Notes: generated from the letters alone by a model not told the origin. Numbered from the stretch's first letter, positions 44,089 through 53,494 are shown. The stretch is 64,000 bases of DNA from Candidatus Flexifilum affinis (GCA_016713325.1 JADJPJ010000025.1:1-64000), one strand, 5' to 3'. Program-made: numbers and translations.

Positions 44089-47000
44089 ATGTTCGACGTG
44101 CAGCAGCATCCCTCCATAGGCGGACGCTACCGGTTGCTGGACGAACTGGGGCGGGGCGGGATGGGTGTCGTCTATCGGGCGCATGACCGGCTCTCCGACC
44201 GGGTGGTCGCCCTCAAGCGCGTGCTCTTCTCCGGCGATACCGACGCCGGCAGCGATGGCGCGCACGACGACCTGCGCCTGATCCTGGCCTACGAGTTCCG
44301 TCTGCTCGCCTCCCTCTGCCATCCCAACGTCATAGCCGTTCTCGACTACGGTTTCGACCAGGCTCGGCAGCCCTACTACACCATGGACGTGGTGGAGCGC
44401 CATCGCATCATCACCGACGCCGCCCTGCCACGGGATCTGCGCGGACGGCTCGACCTGTTCCGACAGGTGTTCGAGGCGCTGGAGTATCTGCACCGGCGCG
44501 GAATCATCCACTACGACCTCAAGCCGAGCAACATCCTGGTCGACCCGGCCAACCATGTGCGCGTGCTGGATTTCGGACTGGCCGGCCAGCTCGCCCGACA
44601 CAACATCTTCGCCGGGACGCCGGCCTACATGGCGCCGGAAGTGCTGCGCAGCAACGCCGGGACGCAGGCCTCGGATCTGTACACCGTCGGCATAATCTTG
44701 TACGAGGTCTTCGTCGGGACGCCGCCGTTCATCGGCCGCAACGGCAAGGTGGACTTCCAGGCGGTGATCAACCAGCCGGTGGACCTGGACCGCCTCTCAG
44801 CCCTGATCGAGTCCCCGGCGCTGGCGCTGGTGATCGCCCGGCTGCTGGCCAAGCAGCCCGACGACCGCTATCCGGATGCCCACTCGGCGCTGACAGCCCT
44901 GTACAGCGCCTGCGACGAGCCGCTGCCGCCGGCCGCACCGATCATTCGCGAGAGCCATCTGCGTCCGCCGTTCATCGGGCGGGAGCAACCGCTGACCGAG
45001 CTGACCCGGGCGCTGGACGAGGCTCAGAACGGGCGCGGATCGGCCTGGCTGATCGGCGGCGAGAGCGGGGTGGGCAAATCACGGTTGGCCGACGAACTGC
45101 GCACGCAGGCCCTGATCCGTGGGATGCAGGTACTGGTCGGGCAGGGGCTGGAGACCGGCGGCGCGCCGTACCAGTACTGGCGGATGCCCCTGCGCCAGCT
45201 CGTGCTCAACACGACGCCGCGCCGGGTGGATGCCGCGCCGCTGGCGCAGATCATTCCCGATCTGGAGGCGCTGACCAACCAGCCGATACGACCCCTGCCG
45301 ATCGACCCGGGACGCCGGCAGGAAGAACTGGTGAACGCCATTCGCGCCCTGTTCAACGCCCAGGATAAGCCGACGCTGCTGATTCTGGAGGACTTGCAGT
45401 GGGCCAGGGAGAGCCTGATCCCGCTGCGGGCGCTGGTCGAACTCAGCCCGCACGCGCCGCTGCTGATCCTCGGCATTTACCGCAGCGACGAAGCACCCGA
45501 GATGCCGCAGCGCGTCCCTGGGGCGCGCACGCTGTTGCTGGAACGGTTCGAGCGCGAGGAGATCGCGACGCTCTGCGCGACGGTGCTGGGGGGGGTCCAG
45601 AAGGCATCGCCGCTGATCGACCCGCTGTACGTGCACACCCGGGGCAACGCCTTCTACGCCATCGAGTTCCTGCGCATGCTGGCCGAAATGGCCGGCGGCC
45701 TGGACGAGATCGGCGATCAGCCCATGGTCGACACCTGGCTGACGGAGGAGATCCGCGCGCTCATTCAGCGCCGCCTGGACCGGGTGCCGCGCGATCATTA
45801 CCTCTACCTGCGCTATGCGGCGCTGATGGGCCGTGAGGTCGATTTCGCCGCGCTGCACGCCATTGATCCGACCTTCGCCTTCGACCCCTGGCTGGCCGCC
45901 TCGATCAACTCCGGCATTCTGGAGACGGTCAGCGGCATCACGCGCTTTGTGCACGACAAAGTACGCGAGGCGCTGATCGCGTCGCTGCCGGACAACCGCC
46001 GGGCCGAGGTGTACTGGCTGGTGGCCTCGGCCTATGAGGTGGTGCACGGCGGCGATTCGGATTACGCGATGCGCCTCTACACCCTGTGGAAAGAGACCGG
46101 CAGCACCCAGAAGACGCGCCTGTATGCCGACCGGGCGGCGACCGTCGCCAGCGACTCCGACGACCTGGGAACGACGCTGGATTTGCTGGAAGCACTGCGC
46201 GCGCTCACGCCGCCAGACGATGCCCTGGCTCAGGCCGAGATTGGCTTCCGTTACGCCGCAGCGGCGCGGCGGCTCGGCAACAATGCGGCGGCGGAGGTGG
46301 CGCTGAACCAGGCGATCCTCCTGGCTCAGAAGATGGACAGCGCGTCGCTCCTGGCCGACCTGTACGATCTGCTTGGCGGCCTGCGCCAGAACTACGGCGA
46401 CCACAGCGAAGGGATTGCCGCGGCGCGCTACGCGCTGGAATACGCGCGCGCCATCAACGACACGGAACGGGTGGCGCAGTTTCTCAGCACGCTCACAACC
46501 CTCTACGCCCGGACAGGCGACATCGCGCGGGCGGCGGAGACACAGGCGGAATCCGAGGTGCTGCTGCCGCAGATCGCCAACACCCGCCTGAGACTGCGCG
46601 TGCACTTCAACGCCGCGATGACGCTGCGCATTCAGGGGAGAATTCAGGAGGCGTACGACCGGCTGCACGATCTGGCGCAGCGCTACGGCGACCGTCTGCC
46701 GCGCTCCGACCTGAGCAAGCTGGTGCACAACCTGGCGGTGGCCGCCTGGCAGCTCGGCAAGCTGGAAGAGGCGGAACTGTACGCGCAGCGCAGCCTCCAG
46801 CTCGACCTGGAGATCGGGGGGCAGTGGGGAATCGCCAGTGCGCTCAACCTGCTCGGCTACATCACCTGCGACCGGGGCGATTTTGACGCGGCCGACCGCT
46901 ACTGGCGGCAGTCGCTGCACGTGGCGATGGAGAACGGCGCGGTCTCGCTGGTGCTGGACACGCTGGCGGGGTATGCGCAGATTTCGCTCAAATCGGGCGA

Positions 47001-47196
47001 CTACGACGGCGCGGGCGAGCTGCTCGGGCTGGCGCTGAAACACCCCGACACCAATGAAGATGTGCGTCTCACCGCCGAGCCGATCCTGGCGGCGCTGCGC
47101 GAGCAAGCGGATCCGGGCCTGGTCGAGACCGCCCTGGCGCGCGGGGCGACGCTCGACCTGAATACGGTGCTGCGCGGATTATTCGTGCGAGCGTGA
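44089..47196 (+). CDS. Serine/threonine kinase-AAA ATPase-TPR regulator (PknK-like)
   Basis: 1035 aa from ATG 44089; a TATAAT at 44046 makes the in-frame ATG at 43978 unlikely. Kinase domain, about 8-275: GRGGMGVVYRAHD, VALKRV, catalytic IIHYDLKPSN (Asp143), DFGLAG, TPAYMAPEVL. An NTPase domain follows with Walker A GESGVGKS at 324-331 and LLILEDLQWA. The C-terminal third is a TPR array (for example AAEVALNQAILLAQK, LEEAELYAQRSLQLDLE). It has the plan of PknK/MalT-type STAND regulators but ends without a visible DNA-binding domain, so output is probably phosphorylation. Confidence 0.9.
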   Translation: MFDVQQHPSIGGRYRLLDELGRGGMGVVYRAHDRLSDRVVALKRVLFSGDTDAGSDGAHDDLRLILAYEFRLLASLCHPNVIAVLDYGFDQARQPYYTMDVVERHRIITDAALPRDLRGRLDLFRQVFEALEYLHRRGIIHYDLKPSNILVDPANHVRVLDFGLAGQLARHNIFAGTPAYMAPEVLRSNAGTQASDLYTVGIILYEVFVGTPPFIGRNGKVDFQAVINQPVDLDRLSALIESPALALVIARLLAKQPDDRYPDAHSALTALYSACDEPLPPAAPIIRESHLRPPFIGREQPLTELTRALDEAQNGRGSAWLIGGESGVGKSRLADELRTQALIRGMQVLVGQGLETGGAPYQYWRMPLRQLVLNTTPRRVDAAPLAQIIPDLEALTNQPIRPLPIDPGRRQEELVNAIRALFNAQDKPTLLILEDLQWARESLIPLRALVELSPHAPLLILGIYRSDEAPEMPQRVPGARTLLLERFEREEIATLCATVLGGVQKASPLIDPLYVHTRGNAFYAIEFLRMLAEMAGGLDEIGDQPMVDTWLTEEIRALIQRRLDRVPRDHYLYLRYAALMGREVDFAALHAIDPTFAFDPWLAASINSGILETVSGITRFVHDKVREALIASLPDNRRAEVYWLVASAYEVVHGGDSDYAMRLYTLWKETGSTQKTRLYADRAATVASDSDDLGTTLDLLEALRALTPPDDALAQAEIGFRYAAAARRLGNNAAAEVALNQAILLAQKMDSASLLADLYDLLGGLRQNYGDHSEGIAAARYALEYARAINDTERVAQFLSTLTTLYARTGDIARAAETQAESEVLLPQIANTRLRLRVHFNAAMTLRIQGRIQEAYDRLHDLAQRYGDRLPRSDLSKLVHNLAVAAWQLGKLEEAELYAQRSLQLDLEIGGQWGIASALNLLGYITCDRGDFDAADRYWRQSLHVAMENGAVSLVLDTLAGYAQISLKSGDYDGAGELLGLALKHPDTNEDVRLTAEPILAALREQADPGLVETALARGATLDLNTVLRGLFVRA

Positions 47197-47210
47197 GCGC
47201 CGGTGTGGAC

Positions 47211-47488
47211 GGGTGGGTGGTTCATGACGCCGGGCGGTTCACGAACCGCCCCTGCACAGGACCCTGCGGATCTTCAGAAACGCCCATGAGGGGGCAAAAC
47301 GTAGGGGAGCATCGCGATGCGCCCATGTGGGTGGGTGGTTCATGACGCCGGGCGGTTCACGAACCGCCCCTACACAGGACCCTACGGATCTTCAGAAACG
47401 CCCATGAGGGCGCAACGTAGGGGCGCATCGCGATGCGCCCATGTGGGTGGGCGGTTCACAATGCCGGGCGGTTCACGGACCGTCCCAA
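47211..47488. repeat. 118-bp tandem repeat, about 2.4 copies, carrying palindromes
   Basis: Units begin at 47211, 47329 and 47447. Each carries GGGCGGTTCACGAACCGCCC and, reversed, GTAGGGGCGCATCGCGATGC. Copies differ at a few bases only, so the duplication is recent. No gene in 47197-47638. Confidence 0.8.
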
Positions 47489-47638
47489 CAAAATCCTCTT
47501 TGACCTATAAGTCATGTGAGGCAATGCCCCAGGGGTGGATGGCGGTCAACCATCCCGGCGATGGATCCGCGCTATACTTTTGCTGAAAGCTTCTCTCAAA
47601 TAACGGTAGCACCCGACAATGGGTTGGAAAGAGTTCCC

Positions 47639-48700
47639 ATGCGCGTCCGCGATCTCGGAATCGATCCCGGCTGGAGCCTGCCCGCCGGTCCGCTCAATGC
47701 CCTCACCGACGTGCCCGGCGTACGCGTCGGCCACACCACCCGCATCGAAGGCGACGACATCCGCACCGGCGTGACGGCCATCCTCCCGCACGGCGGCAGC
47801 CTGTTCGAGCACAAGGTGGCGGCGGGCGTGACGACGATCAACGGCTTTGGCAAGGCGACCGGCCTGGAGCAGATTCGCGAGCGCGGTGTGATCGAGACGC
47901 CGATCGTGCTGACCAACACGCTGAACGTCGGACGGGCCGCCGACGCACTGACCGCCTACATGCTGCGCGACCATCCGGCCATCGGCGTGACGACCGGGAC
48001 GGTCAGCCCGGTGGTCGGCGAGTGTAACGACGGCTTCCTCAACGACATCCGGGCGCGGGTGATCGGGCAAAACGACGTGTGGGCGGCGATCGAGTCGGCG
48101 TCCGACGGGCCGGTGGCGGAGGGCAACGTCGGCGCCGGGACGGGGACGGCCTGTTTCCAGTTCAAGGGCGGCATCGGCACGGCGTCGCGTCGCGTCCTGG
48201 ATGGCCGCTTCACGGTCGGGGCGCTGGCGCAGACTAACTATGGCGACCGGGCGGAGATGCGCTTTTTCGGCGCGCCGATCGGCCGGCATTTGCTGGAGGC
48301 GTACATGCCGCAGCCCGGCCCCGGCTCGATCATGATGATCCTGGCCACCGACGCCCCGCTCGATTCGCGCCAGTTGGCACGGCTGGCGATGCGCGCGGCT
48401 TTCGCTCTGGGGCGCACCGGCACGACCGGGCACGATGGCAGCGGTGACTTCGCCATCGCCTTCTCGACGGCGCACCCCTGGCCGCACACGCCGGCGGACG
48501 CTGTGCAAACGGTCGAGCGCTTCAGTGAGGCCAACCGCGACATGAACGCCTTCTTCCTGGCAGCCGTCGAGTCGCTGGAAGAGGCGATCTGGAATGCGGT
48601 GGTCGCTGCCGAGACGATGACCGGTCGGGCGGGCAATACGCTGCACGCGCTGCCGCACGATGTGATGCTGGCGTTGTGGCAGCGGTACCAGGGAACCTAA
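47639..48700 (+). CDS. P1 family peptidase (DmpA/S58-type)
   Basis: 353 aa Ntn-type self-cleaving aminopeptidase/amidase. Features: GPLNALTDVPGVRVGHTTR, RTGVTAILPHGG, TTINGFGKATGLEQI, EGNVGAGTGTACFQFKGGIG and GTTGHDGSGDFAIAFSTAHP; the Ser in GSGD is the autoprocessing site and nucleophile of the family. GGAAAGAG before ATG 47639 fixes the start. Natural substrate unknown. Acts in the cytoplasm (no signal peptide). Confidence 0.9.
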   Translation: MRVRDLGIDPGWSLPAGPLNALTDVPGVRVGHTTRIEGDDIRTGVTAILPHGGSLFEHKVAAGVTTINGFGKATGLEQIRERGVIETPIVLTNTLNVGRAADALTAYMLRDHPAIGVTTGTVSPVVGECNDGFLNDIRARVIGQNDVWAAIESASDGPVAEGNVGAGTGTACFQFKGGIGTASRRVLDGRFTVGALAQTNYGDRAEMRFFGAPIGRHLLEAYMPQPGPGSIMMILATDAPLDSRQLARLAMRAAFALGRTGTTGHDGSGDFAIAFSTAHPWPHTPADAVQTVERFSEANRDMNAFFLAAVESLEEAIWNAVVAAETMTGRAGNTLHALPHDVMLALWQRYQGT

Positions 48701-48755
48701 CCTCACCCACAGCCCTCTCCGCTCGGAGAGGGGAGCGGTAGGCGGGTGAGAGGAA
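48701..48755. repeat. CCTCACCC-family hairpin
   Basis: CCTCACCCACAGCCCTCTCC then GCTCGGAGAGGGGAGC and GGTGAG: inverted ends around a CTCTCC/GGAGAG stem, the same architecture as the insertion at 24474. Confidence 0.6.
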
Positions 48756-48788
48756 TTTCTTCACACAGACTTTGGTCGTGTTCACTTT

Positions 48789-48825
48789 GTTCGGTATTGA
48801 CCGAACTAAACGAACTGGCTATACT
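48789..48825 (+). promoter_or_regulatory. Promoter with palindromic operator (GbsR/MarR autoregulation)
   Basis: TTGACC (48797-48802), 17 bases, TATACT (48820-48825). The -35 box lies inside the palindrome GTTCGGT-ATTG-ACCGAAC (48789-48806). The arrangement predicts repression by the product of the next gene. Confidence 0.7.
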
Positions 48826-48834
48826 GAGGACATT

Positions 48835-49308
48835 ATGGCGGATCTGAATCTCTTCGTTGAAGACTGCGGCATCTACTTTGAGCGGGTCGGGATGAGCCGG
48901 ATGGCCGGGCGCATCGTCGGCTGGCTGCTGGTGTGCGACCCGCCGCACCAGACCCAGCAGGATCTGGTGGAAGCGCTGCAGGCCAGCAAAAGCTCGATCA
49001 GCGTGGCGGTGCGTCAGCTTGTGCAGCTCTACCTGGTCGAGCAGGTGGCGCTGCCCGGCGACCGCAAGGACTACTTCCGGGTCGCTCACGACATCTGGAT
49101 TCGCTCGTCGCGCGCCCGGCTGCACCAGCTCACCGAACTGCGTGAGCTGAGCGAGGAAGGGCTGCGCCTGCTCGGCGACGCGCCGGCGTCGCAGCGCCGC
49201 CGCCTGGAGATGATGCGCGACATGAACGCATTCCTGGAGAGCGAATATCCCAAGCTGCTCGACCGCTGGGATGAGATCAAGAAGCAGAAGGGGTATGACG
49301 ACCCGTAA
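48835..49308 (+). CDS. GbsR/MarR-type transcriptional regulator
   Basis: 157 aa. N-terminal helix LFVEDCGIYFERVGMSRMAG, winged HTH (PPHQTQQDLVEALQASKSSI, SVAVRQLVQLYLVEQVALPG) and a C-terminal dimerisation helix. This is the GbsR subgroup of MarR-like regulators. ATG 48835 follows GAGGA and a strong promoter with palindrome. The glycosyltransferase gene starts 55 bases downstream and is the likely target along with itself. Confidence 0.85.
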   Translation: MADLNLFVEDCGIYFERVGMSRMAGRIVGWLLVCDPPHQTQQDLVEALQASKSSISVAVRQLVQLYLVEQVALPGDRKDYFRVAHDIWIRSSRARLHQLTELRELSEEGLRLLGDAPASQRRRLEMMRDMNAFLESEYPKLLDRWDEIKKQKGYDDP

Positions 49309-49363
49309 CGAGGTCGGCCAATGACGGCAGCGCCCCTGAACGGAGGCTCCTGAAAGGAGTACC

Positions 49364-50617
49364 ATGAACATCCTGATTCTGACGATTGGTTCGCGTGGCG
49401 ATATTCAGCCGTTTGTCGCGCTGGGCGCCCGCGCAAGAGCCGAAGGCCATCGCGTCACGGTCTGCACGGCCAGCTCGTTTCAGGGCTTCGTCGAGGCGCA
49501 GGGGCTGATCTATGCGCCGATGACCGACGAGCTCATCCGGCTGGCGGACAGCAAGGCGGGGCGCGAGGCCGTTGAGGGCGGCGGCAAGCTGGGCCTGATG
49601 AAGCAGGTCATGCCCATCATCCGGCAGATGCTGTCGGATGCCTGGGATGCGACGCAGACGGCGCTTCCGAACGTGCTGATCTATCACCCCAAGACGCTGG
49701 GGGGGTACTCCATCGCCGAAAAGACGCGGGTTCCGGTCTTCGCCGCCCTGCCGCTGCCCTACAACACGCCCACGAGCGCGTTTCCCGCGCCGATGCTGGT
49801 GCAGCGCAATCTGGGCGGCGCGCTCAACCGGTTCAGTTACCGGCTGATCGGCGCGGCTTCCGCTCCGTATGCCGGGGTGGTCAACCGCTTCCGAAAGGAG
49901 GTGCTCGGCCTGCCACCGCGCGGACGTTTCGCCGCCGACGAGCGACGCCCCGACGGATCGCCGATGCCGGTGCTGTACGCCTACAGCCCGCAGGTGCTGC
50001 CCACCCCGGAAGACTATCCGCCGCACGCCCATGTCACGGGCTACTGGTTTCTGGACGAAGGCGACGACTGGCAGCCGCCCGCCGACCTGGCGCACTTCCT
50101 GGAGGCCGGCGCCCCGCCGGTGTACATCGGCTTCGGCAGTATGGTCGGCAAGGACCCGGCGGCGCGAGCGCGTCTGATCCTGGAGGCGCTGGCGCAGTCT
50201 GGCCAGCGCGGGCTGCTGGCGAGCGGCTGGGGCGGTCTGACGGCGGCCGATCTGCCGGAGAACGTCTTCATGATCGAGCAGGCGCCGCATTCATGGCTGT
50301 TCCCGCGGGTGGCCGCGGTGGTGCATCACGGCGGCGCGGGGACGACGGCGGCCGGTCTGCGCGCCGGCAAACCGACGCTGATCTGCCCCTTCTTCGGCGA
50401 TCAGCCGTTCTGGGGGGCGCGCGTCGCGGCGCTGGGCGTGGGTCCGCAACCGATTTCGCAGAAGGCGCTGACGGCCGAGGCGCTGGCCGCCGCCATCCGC
50501 ACCATGGTCACGGACGCAGGGATGCAGGGGCGCGCCGCCGACCTGGGGGCGCGCATCCGTGCGGAGGATGGCACCGGGCGCGCAGTGGCGATTCTGGAAA
50601 AAGCGGTGGGGAAATGA
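49364..50617 (+). CDS. GT1/UGT-type glycosyltransferase
   Basis: 417 aa. N-terminal acceptor domain MNILILTIGSRGDIQPFVAL, typical of sterol/antibiotic glucosyltransferases; C-terminal donor domain with VYIGFGSMVGKDP, IEQAPHSWLFPRVAAVVHHG and GGAGTTAAGLRAGKPTLICP, the UGT signature (HGGxGT, then FGDQPFWG). It should move a sugar from UDP-sugar onto a lipid or small molecule; paired GbsR-type regulators suggest a detoxification or lipid-glycosylation unit. AAAGGAGTACC precedes the ATG. Confidence 0.9.
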   Translation: MNILILTIGSRGDIQPFVALGARARAEGHRVTVCTASSFQGFVEAQGLIYAPMTDELIRLADSKAGREAVEGGGKLGLMKQVMPIIRQMLSDAWDATQTALPNVLIYHPKTLGGYSIAEKTRVPVFAALPLPYNTPTSAFPAPMLVQRNLGGALNRFSYRLIGAASAPYAGVVNRFRKEVLGLPPRGRFAADERRPDGSPMPVLYAYSPQVLPTPEDYPPHAHVTGYWFLDEGDDWQPPADLAHFLEAGAPPVYIGFGSMVGKDPAARARLILEALAQSGQRGLLASGWGGLTAADLPENVFMIEQAPHSWLFPRVAAVVHHGGAGTTAAGLRAGKPTLICPFFGDQPFWGARVAALGVGPQPISQKALTAEALAAAIRTMVTDAGMQGRAADLGARIRAEDGTGRAVAILEKAVGK

Positions 50618-50762
50618 AACCTCACCCCCTGCCCCTCTCCGTGCGAGCAAGCTCGCCAGGGAGAGGGGTGATCGGGTAGAGGTAGCGTGGGGGTGAGTGG
50701 GACTCTCGCCCGCTCACCCTCATGTTGTTGACCGGACGAGGCATGCCTCGTCCCTACAAGGA
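50618..50762. repeat. CCTCACCCCC-type repeat and a variable-stem palindrome
   Basis: CCTCACCCCCTGCCCCTCTC ... GGGAGAGGGG ... GTGGGGGTGAG, with an inner GCGAGCAAGCTCGC palindrome, then GGACGAGGCATGCCTCGTCC and CTACAAGG near 50733. Confidence 0.65.
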
Positions 50763-50778
50763 CTTCGCAGAACAAGGC

Positions 50779-51861
50779 TTACCCCCGCGCGGCGGCGCTT
50801 TCACGCAGGCTCACCGGCAGTTCGTGAAATTCCCCGAAGCGAACGGCTGCGTGCTCCAGGGCTGCGTGTTCGGCGTCGGTGAAGGGGCGGAGGGGCGCGA
50901 TCTCGATGGATATGGCGCCCCGACCGAGCGTCCGCCGCCAGCTGCCGGCCACCTGCCCGTCGAGGACCACCGACCCGCCGAGCAGCATGGTCGAGGTCTG
51001 GTCGGCCAGTTCGGCAGCCACGAAGACGCTGTGCTCCTTGTAGGCGATGGTGTACTCGTCGAAGAAGGGCAGAATGATCGCGTCGGGACCCTCTCCCAGC
51101 GGGGCCTCGTCGGATAGCGCAAACCAGTATTCCCGTTCGTCCACCTCGACGTGGCGCAGGGCCGGCCGGACCATCGAGACAGCCTGACGGGCATCGGCGC
51201 GGGTGAGCCCGGACCACCAGGCGAAGTCCTCGATCATGGCCGGGCCGTGGCTGGTGAAGAAGCGCCGCGCCAGTTCGGCCAGCGCCTCGTCGCGCGGCAG
51301 CGACTGCGCGTTTGGGGCGCGTTCGGAGAGCAGGGCGTAAGTGAACTGCTTGCCACGGCGTGGACCGCTGCACAGCACGGCTTCCAGTTCCCCATAATGG
51401 ACAATGTAGCCCAGGCGAATGCCCTCGGCGGGGATGCCGACCTGGGCCAGCGCCCCGGCCAGTTCGCCGCGGGTCAGGTAATTGCCCCCTTCGAGCGCGC
51501 GGGCCATGATGTCGAGGCTGCGCGCCAGCAGCGCCGACTCCAGCCCGAGCTTGCGGTACATGGTGCCGTTGATGGTGTGCACGCGCGGTGCGGTGAGTTC
51601 TATCAGCCAGCGAATGTCGGCCGGGGCGACGAAATGCCAGGTGGGGCGCATGACGTGGGTGCGCAGGATGGCGCCCTCGTCGAAGTCGCGGGCGATATCG
51701 GCTTCGCGCGCATTCTTCAGGCGCAGGCCGAGGGACCATTTGGCGCCGGCGAAATCCTGCGCCTGCACGGCGCCCAGCCAGGCGACGACCTCGGCCGGAG
51801 TGCGCAGATCGGTGCCGGCCAGACGGTGATTATGCAGGCGCTGTGCGAGCAGAGTTGACAT
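50779..51861 (-). CDS. Winged-helix DNA-binding (HTH_42/AlkZ-like) protein
   Basis: 360 aa. Opens MSTLLAQRLHNHRLAGTDLR, then VVAWLGAVQAQDFAGAKWSL. The QAQ (QxQ) motif in this position is the catalytic signature of AlkZ/YcaQ-type DNA glycosylases that unhook interstrand cross-links. Further family segments: THVMRPTWHFVAPADIRWLI, EDFAWWSGLTRADARQAV, LPFFDEYTIAYKEHSVFV, SVVLDGQVAGSWRRTL. Glycosylase activity is inferred from the motif. Start ATG 51861; the long open frame upstream lacks coding character. Confidence 0.8.
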   Translation of the reverse strand: MSTLLAQRLHNHRLAGTDLRTPAEVVAWLGAVQAQDFAGAKWSLGLRLKNAREADIARDFDEGAILRTHVMRPTWHFVAPADIRWLIELTAPRVHTINGTMYRKLGLESALLARSLDIMARALEGGNYLTRGELAGALAQVGIPAEGIRLGYIVHYGELEAVLCSGPRRGKQFTYALLSERAPNAQSLPRDEALAELARRFFTSHGPAMIEDFAWWSGLTRADARQAVSMVRPALRHVEVDEREYWFALSDEAPLGEGPDAIILPFFDEYTIAYKEHSVFVAAELADQTSTMLLGGSVVLDGQVAGSWRRTLGRGAISIEIAPLRPFTDAEHAALEHAAVRFGEFHELPVSLRESAAARG

Positions 51862-52187
51862 CGGTCGTCCTCTCTTATCCCTTACAGAAACGATGGGCGA
51901 CGATGGAATCGGCGGTGAACATGCAGATAGGCTGCACCCCTTATTGTGCCTCAAAATGCGGACAGAAACGATCCTGATTAGAAGACCCTTATCCCCAGCC
52001 CGCACCGCGGGAGAAGGCAGGGGGGGGCACCGGCCCCAAGACGCGTCGGGTGTAGGGACACGCAACGGCGTATCCGCGATTCTTTGCCCCTCCCTGGCAA
52101 GTGAATGACCCCTTGAGCTGCCTTGGTTGTAGGGACGCAATTCTTGGCGTCCGACGTGCACCAGGCTAGCGACTGATCGACGCGTGG
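51862..52187. repeat. Gene-free stretch with degenerate palindromes
   Basis: Contains TAGGGACACGCAACGGCGTATCC near 52052 less its ends, and TGTAGGGACGCAATTCTTGG then CGTCC near 52130, worn members of the palindrome family, and a fragment of the CCCC/GGGG repeat near 51990-52030. Confidence 0.4.
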
Positions 52188-53331
52188 TCCGCCGAGGGCT
52201 AAAAGGCCTGTCCGGTATTGAAAAGGTGTCAAGAAACAGAACAATCACTTGGGCCAACAAGGAGATTGCTGATGGATCTTGACACCTTTCTGACCACATT
52301 ATATGTGCTGGTGGATGACTGGTATAGCGCCCAAATCGCTCCCCACGTCCAGCGACGACGGGGCGGCAAGCAGCGCATGAGCGATAGTGAGGTGCTGACG
52401 GTGGCGCTGGTGGGGCAATGGCAAGTGGGGGTGCCGTGGAACAGTGAGCGAGGCGTGGTGCGCTACATGCAGCAGCAGGGACGGCAGTGGTTTCCACAAA
52501 TGCTGGGCCGCAGTGCGTTCAATGAGCGGGTACGTCACTTGTGCACCGTCCTGGCGGCCTTGCAGCAGGCGATGGCAGAACAGTTGAGCGACGCGAGGAA
52601 CGTCTACGAGGTGGGCGATGGATTGCCCCTGCCGGTGTGCAGTGTCAGCCAGGCCACGCGCCAGAGGGGGCACTGGTTGGGAGCGACGGCCAGTCGGGGA
52701 CATGGGGGGACGCAGGGCGGTTGGTTCTACGGCCAGCGCTGCTGGATGAGCGTGACCGGCAGCGGCGCCATCACCGGCTGGTTGGTCGGCGCTGGCCACC
52801 TGAACGAGCGCTGGTTGCTGGAAGCCTTCCTCAGTAGTACGCGCGCCGGGGACGGTCGCTTGCAGCTCCCGCCCCCGGATACGCACACCCCGCGCGCGCT
52901 GCGGGCACGGCCGCCGCAGGGCTTCATCGGGGGCTTTTTTGCTGCTGGGCACGACGGTCAGCGTCCCTACCTGGCCGACCAGGGCTTGAACAGCCTCCGC
53001 TGGCAGCAGCATTGGGCCGATGGCTATGGAGCCACCGTCATTACGCTGCCGCCCACCGGCACCGCCGCCCGTGACGCCTGGTCGCGGGCGGATCGGCTCT
53101 GGTTGGCGCACCATCGGCAAATCATTGAGACGGTCTTTGCTCACCTGACCACCGTCTTTGGCATTAAGCACCTCAACGCGCACTCCCTTTGGGGGCAATA
53201 CACCCGACTCGCCGCCAAAGCGGCGGCATTCAACGTTGCACTCTGGTTCAATCACTGCCTCGGTCGGTCTTTACTGGCCATCCCGACCCTGTTACTTTGA
53301 ATACCGGACAGGCCTTTTAGCCATCGGCGGA
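52188..53331 (+). mobile_element. IS982-like insertion sequence
   Basis: 1144 bases bounded by 32-base inverted repeats (52188-52219 and 53300-53331) with a single mismatch; core GGCCTGTCCGGTATT. One intact transposase gene fills the element. The flanks 52120-52187 and 53332-53410 are palindrome-rich intergenic DNA. Low divergence of the ends suggests recent activity. I did not identify a target duplication. Confidence 0.85.
52272..53300 (+). CDS. IS982-like transposase
   Basis: 342 aa DDE transposase. SDSEVLTVALVGQWQVGVPW near the N-terminus, a DG pair in YEVGDGLPLPVCSV, and IIETVFAHLTTVFGIKHLNA with the catalytic Glu near the C-terminus are IS982-type features. Middle region is Gly/Arg-rich (GATASRGHGGTQGGWFYG). 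AAGGAG precedes ATG 52272 by eight bases; the stop overlaps the right inverted repeat. Frame intact, so probably functional. Confidence 0.85.
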   Translation: MDLDTFLTTLYVLVDDWYSAQIAPHVQRRRGGKQRMSDSEVLTVALVGQWQVGVPWNSERGVVRYMQQQGRQWFPQMLGRSAFNERVRHLCTVLAALQQAMAEQLSDARNVYEVGDGLPLPVCSVSQATRQRGHWLGATASRGHGGTQGGWFYGQRCWMSVTGSGAITGWLVGAGHLNERWLLEAFLSSTRAGDGRLQLPPPDTHTPRALRARPPQGFIGGFFAAGHDGQRPYLADQGLNSLRWQQHWADGYGATVITLPPTGTAARDAWSRADRLWLAHHRQIIETVFAHLTTVFGIKHLNAHSLWGQYTRLAAKAAAFNVALWFNHCLGRSLLAIPTLLL

Positions 53332-53349
53332 TTCCGCGACCCTTAACTT

Positions 53350-53430
53350 GGTGCATATGGGACGTCAAGAATGGCGTCCGACGTGAAGTGAGGGACGCGA
53401 TTTTTCGCGTCCGTACGATACCCATAAAGC
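53350..53430. repeat. Variable-stem palindrome remnants
   Basis: GGACGTCAAGAATGGCGTCC near 53358 and GGACGCGATTTTTCGCGTCC near 53393 followed by GTACGATA. Confidence 0.55.
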
Positions 53431-53494
53431 AATCGATCTGCTTAAAACCTGCCCCTGTCAGGAGGGGAGCACAGATTGAGCGGCGCGGCGGAGA

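Noticed and set aside
45079..47106. 675-codon open frame on the minus strand
   Set aside because: Antisense shadow of the kinase-ATPase-TPR gene; no recognisable motifs.
47211..47488. CRISPR array
   Set aside because: The repeats are 118 bases with no unique spacers and contain intergenic palindromes; no cas genes are present.
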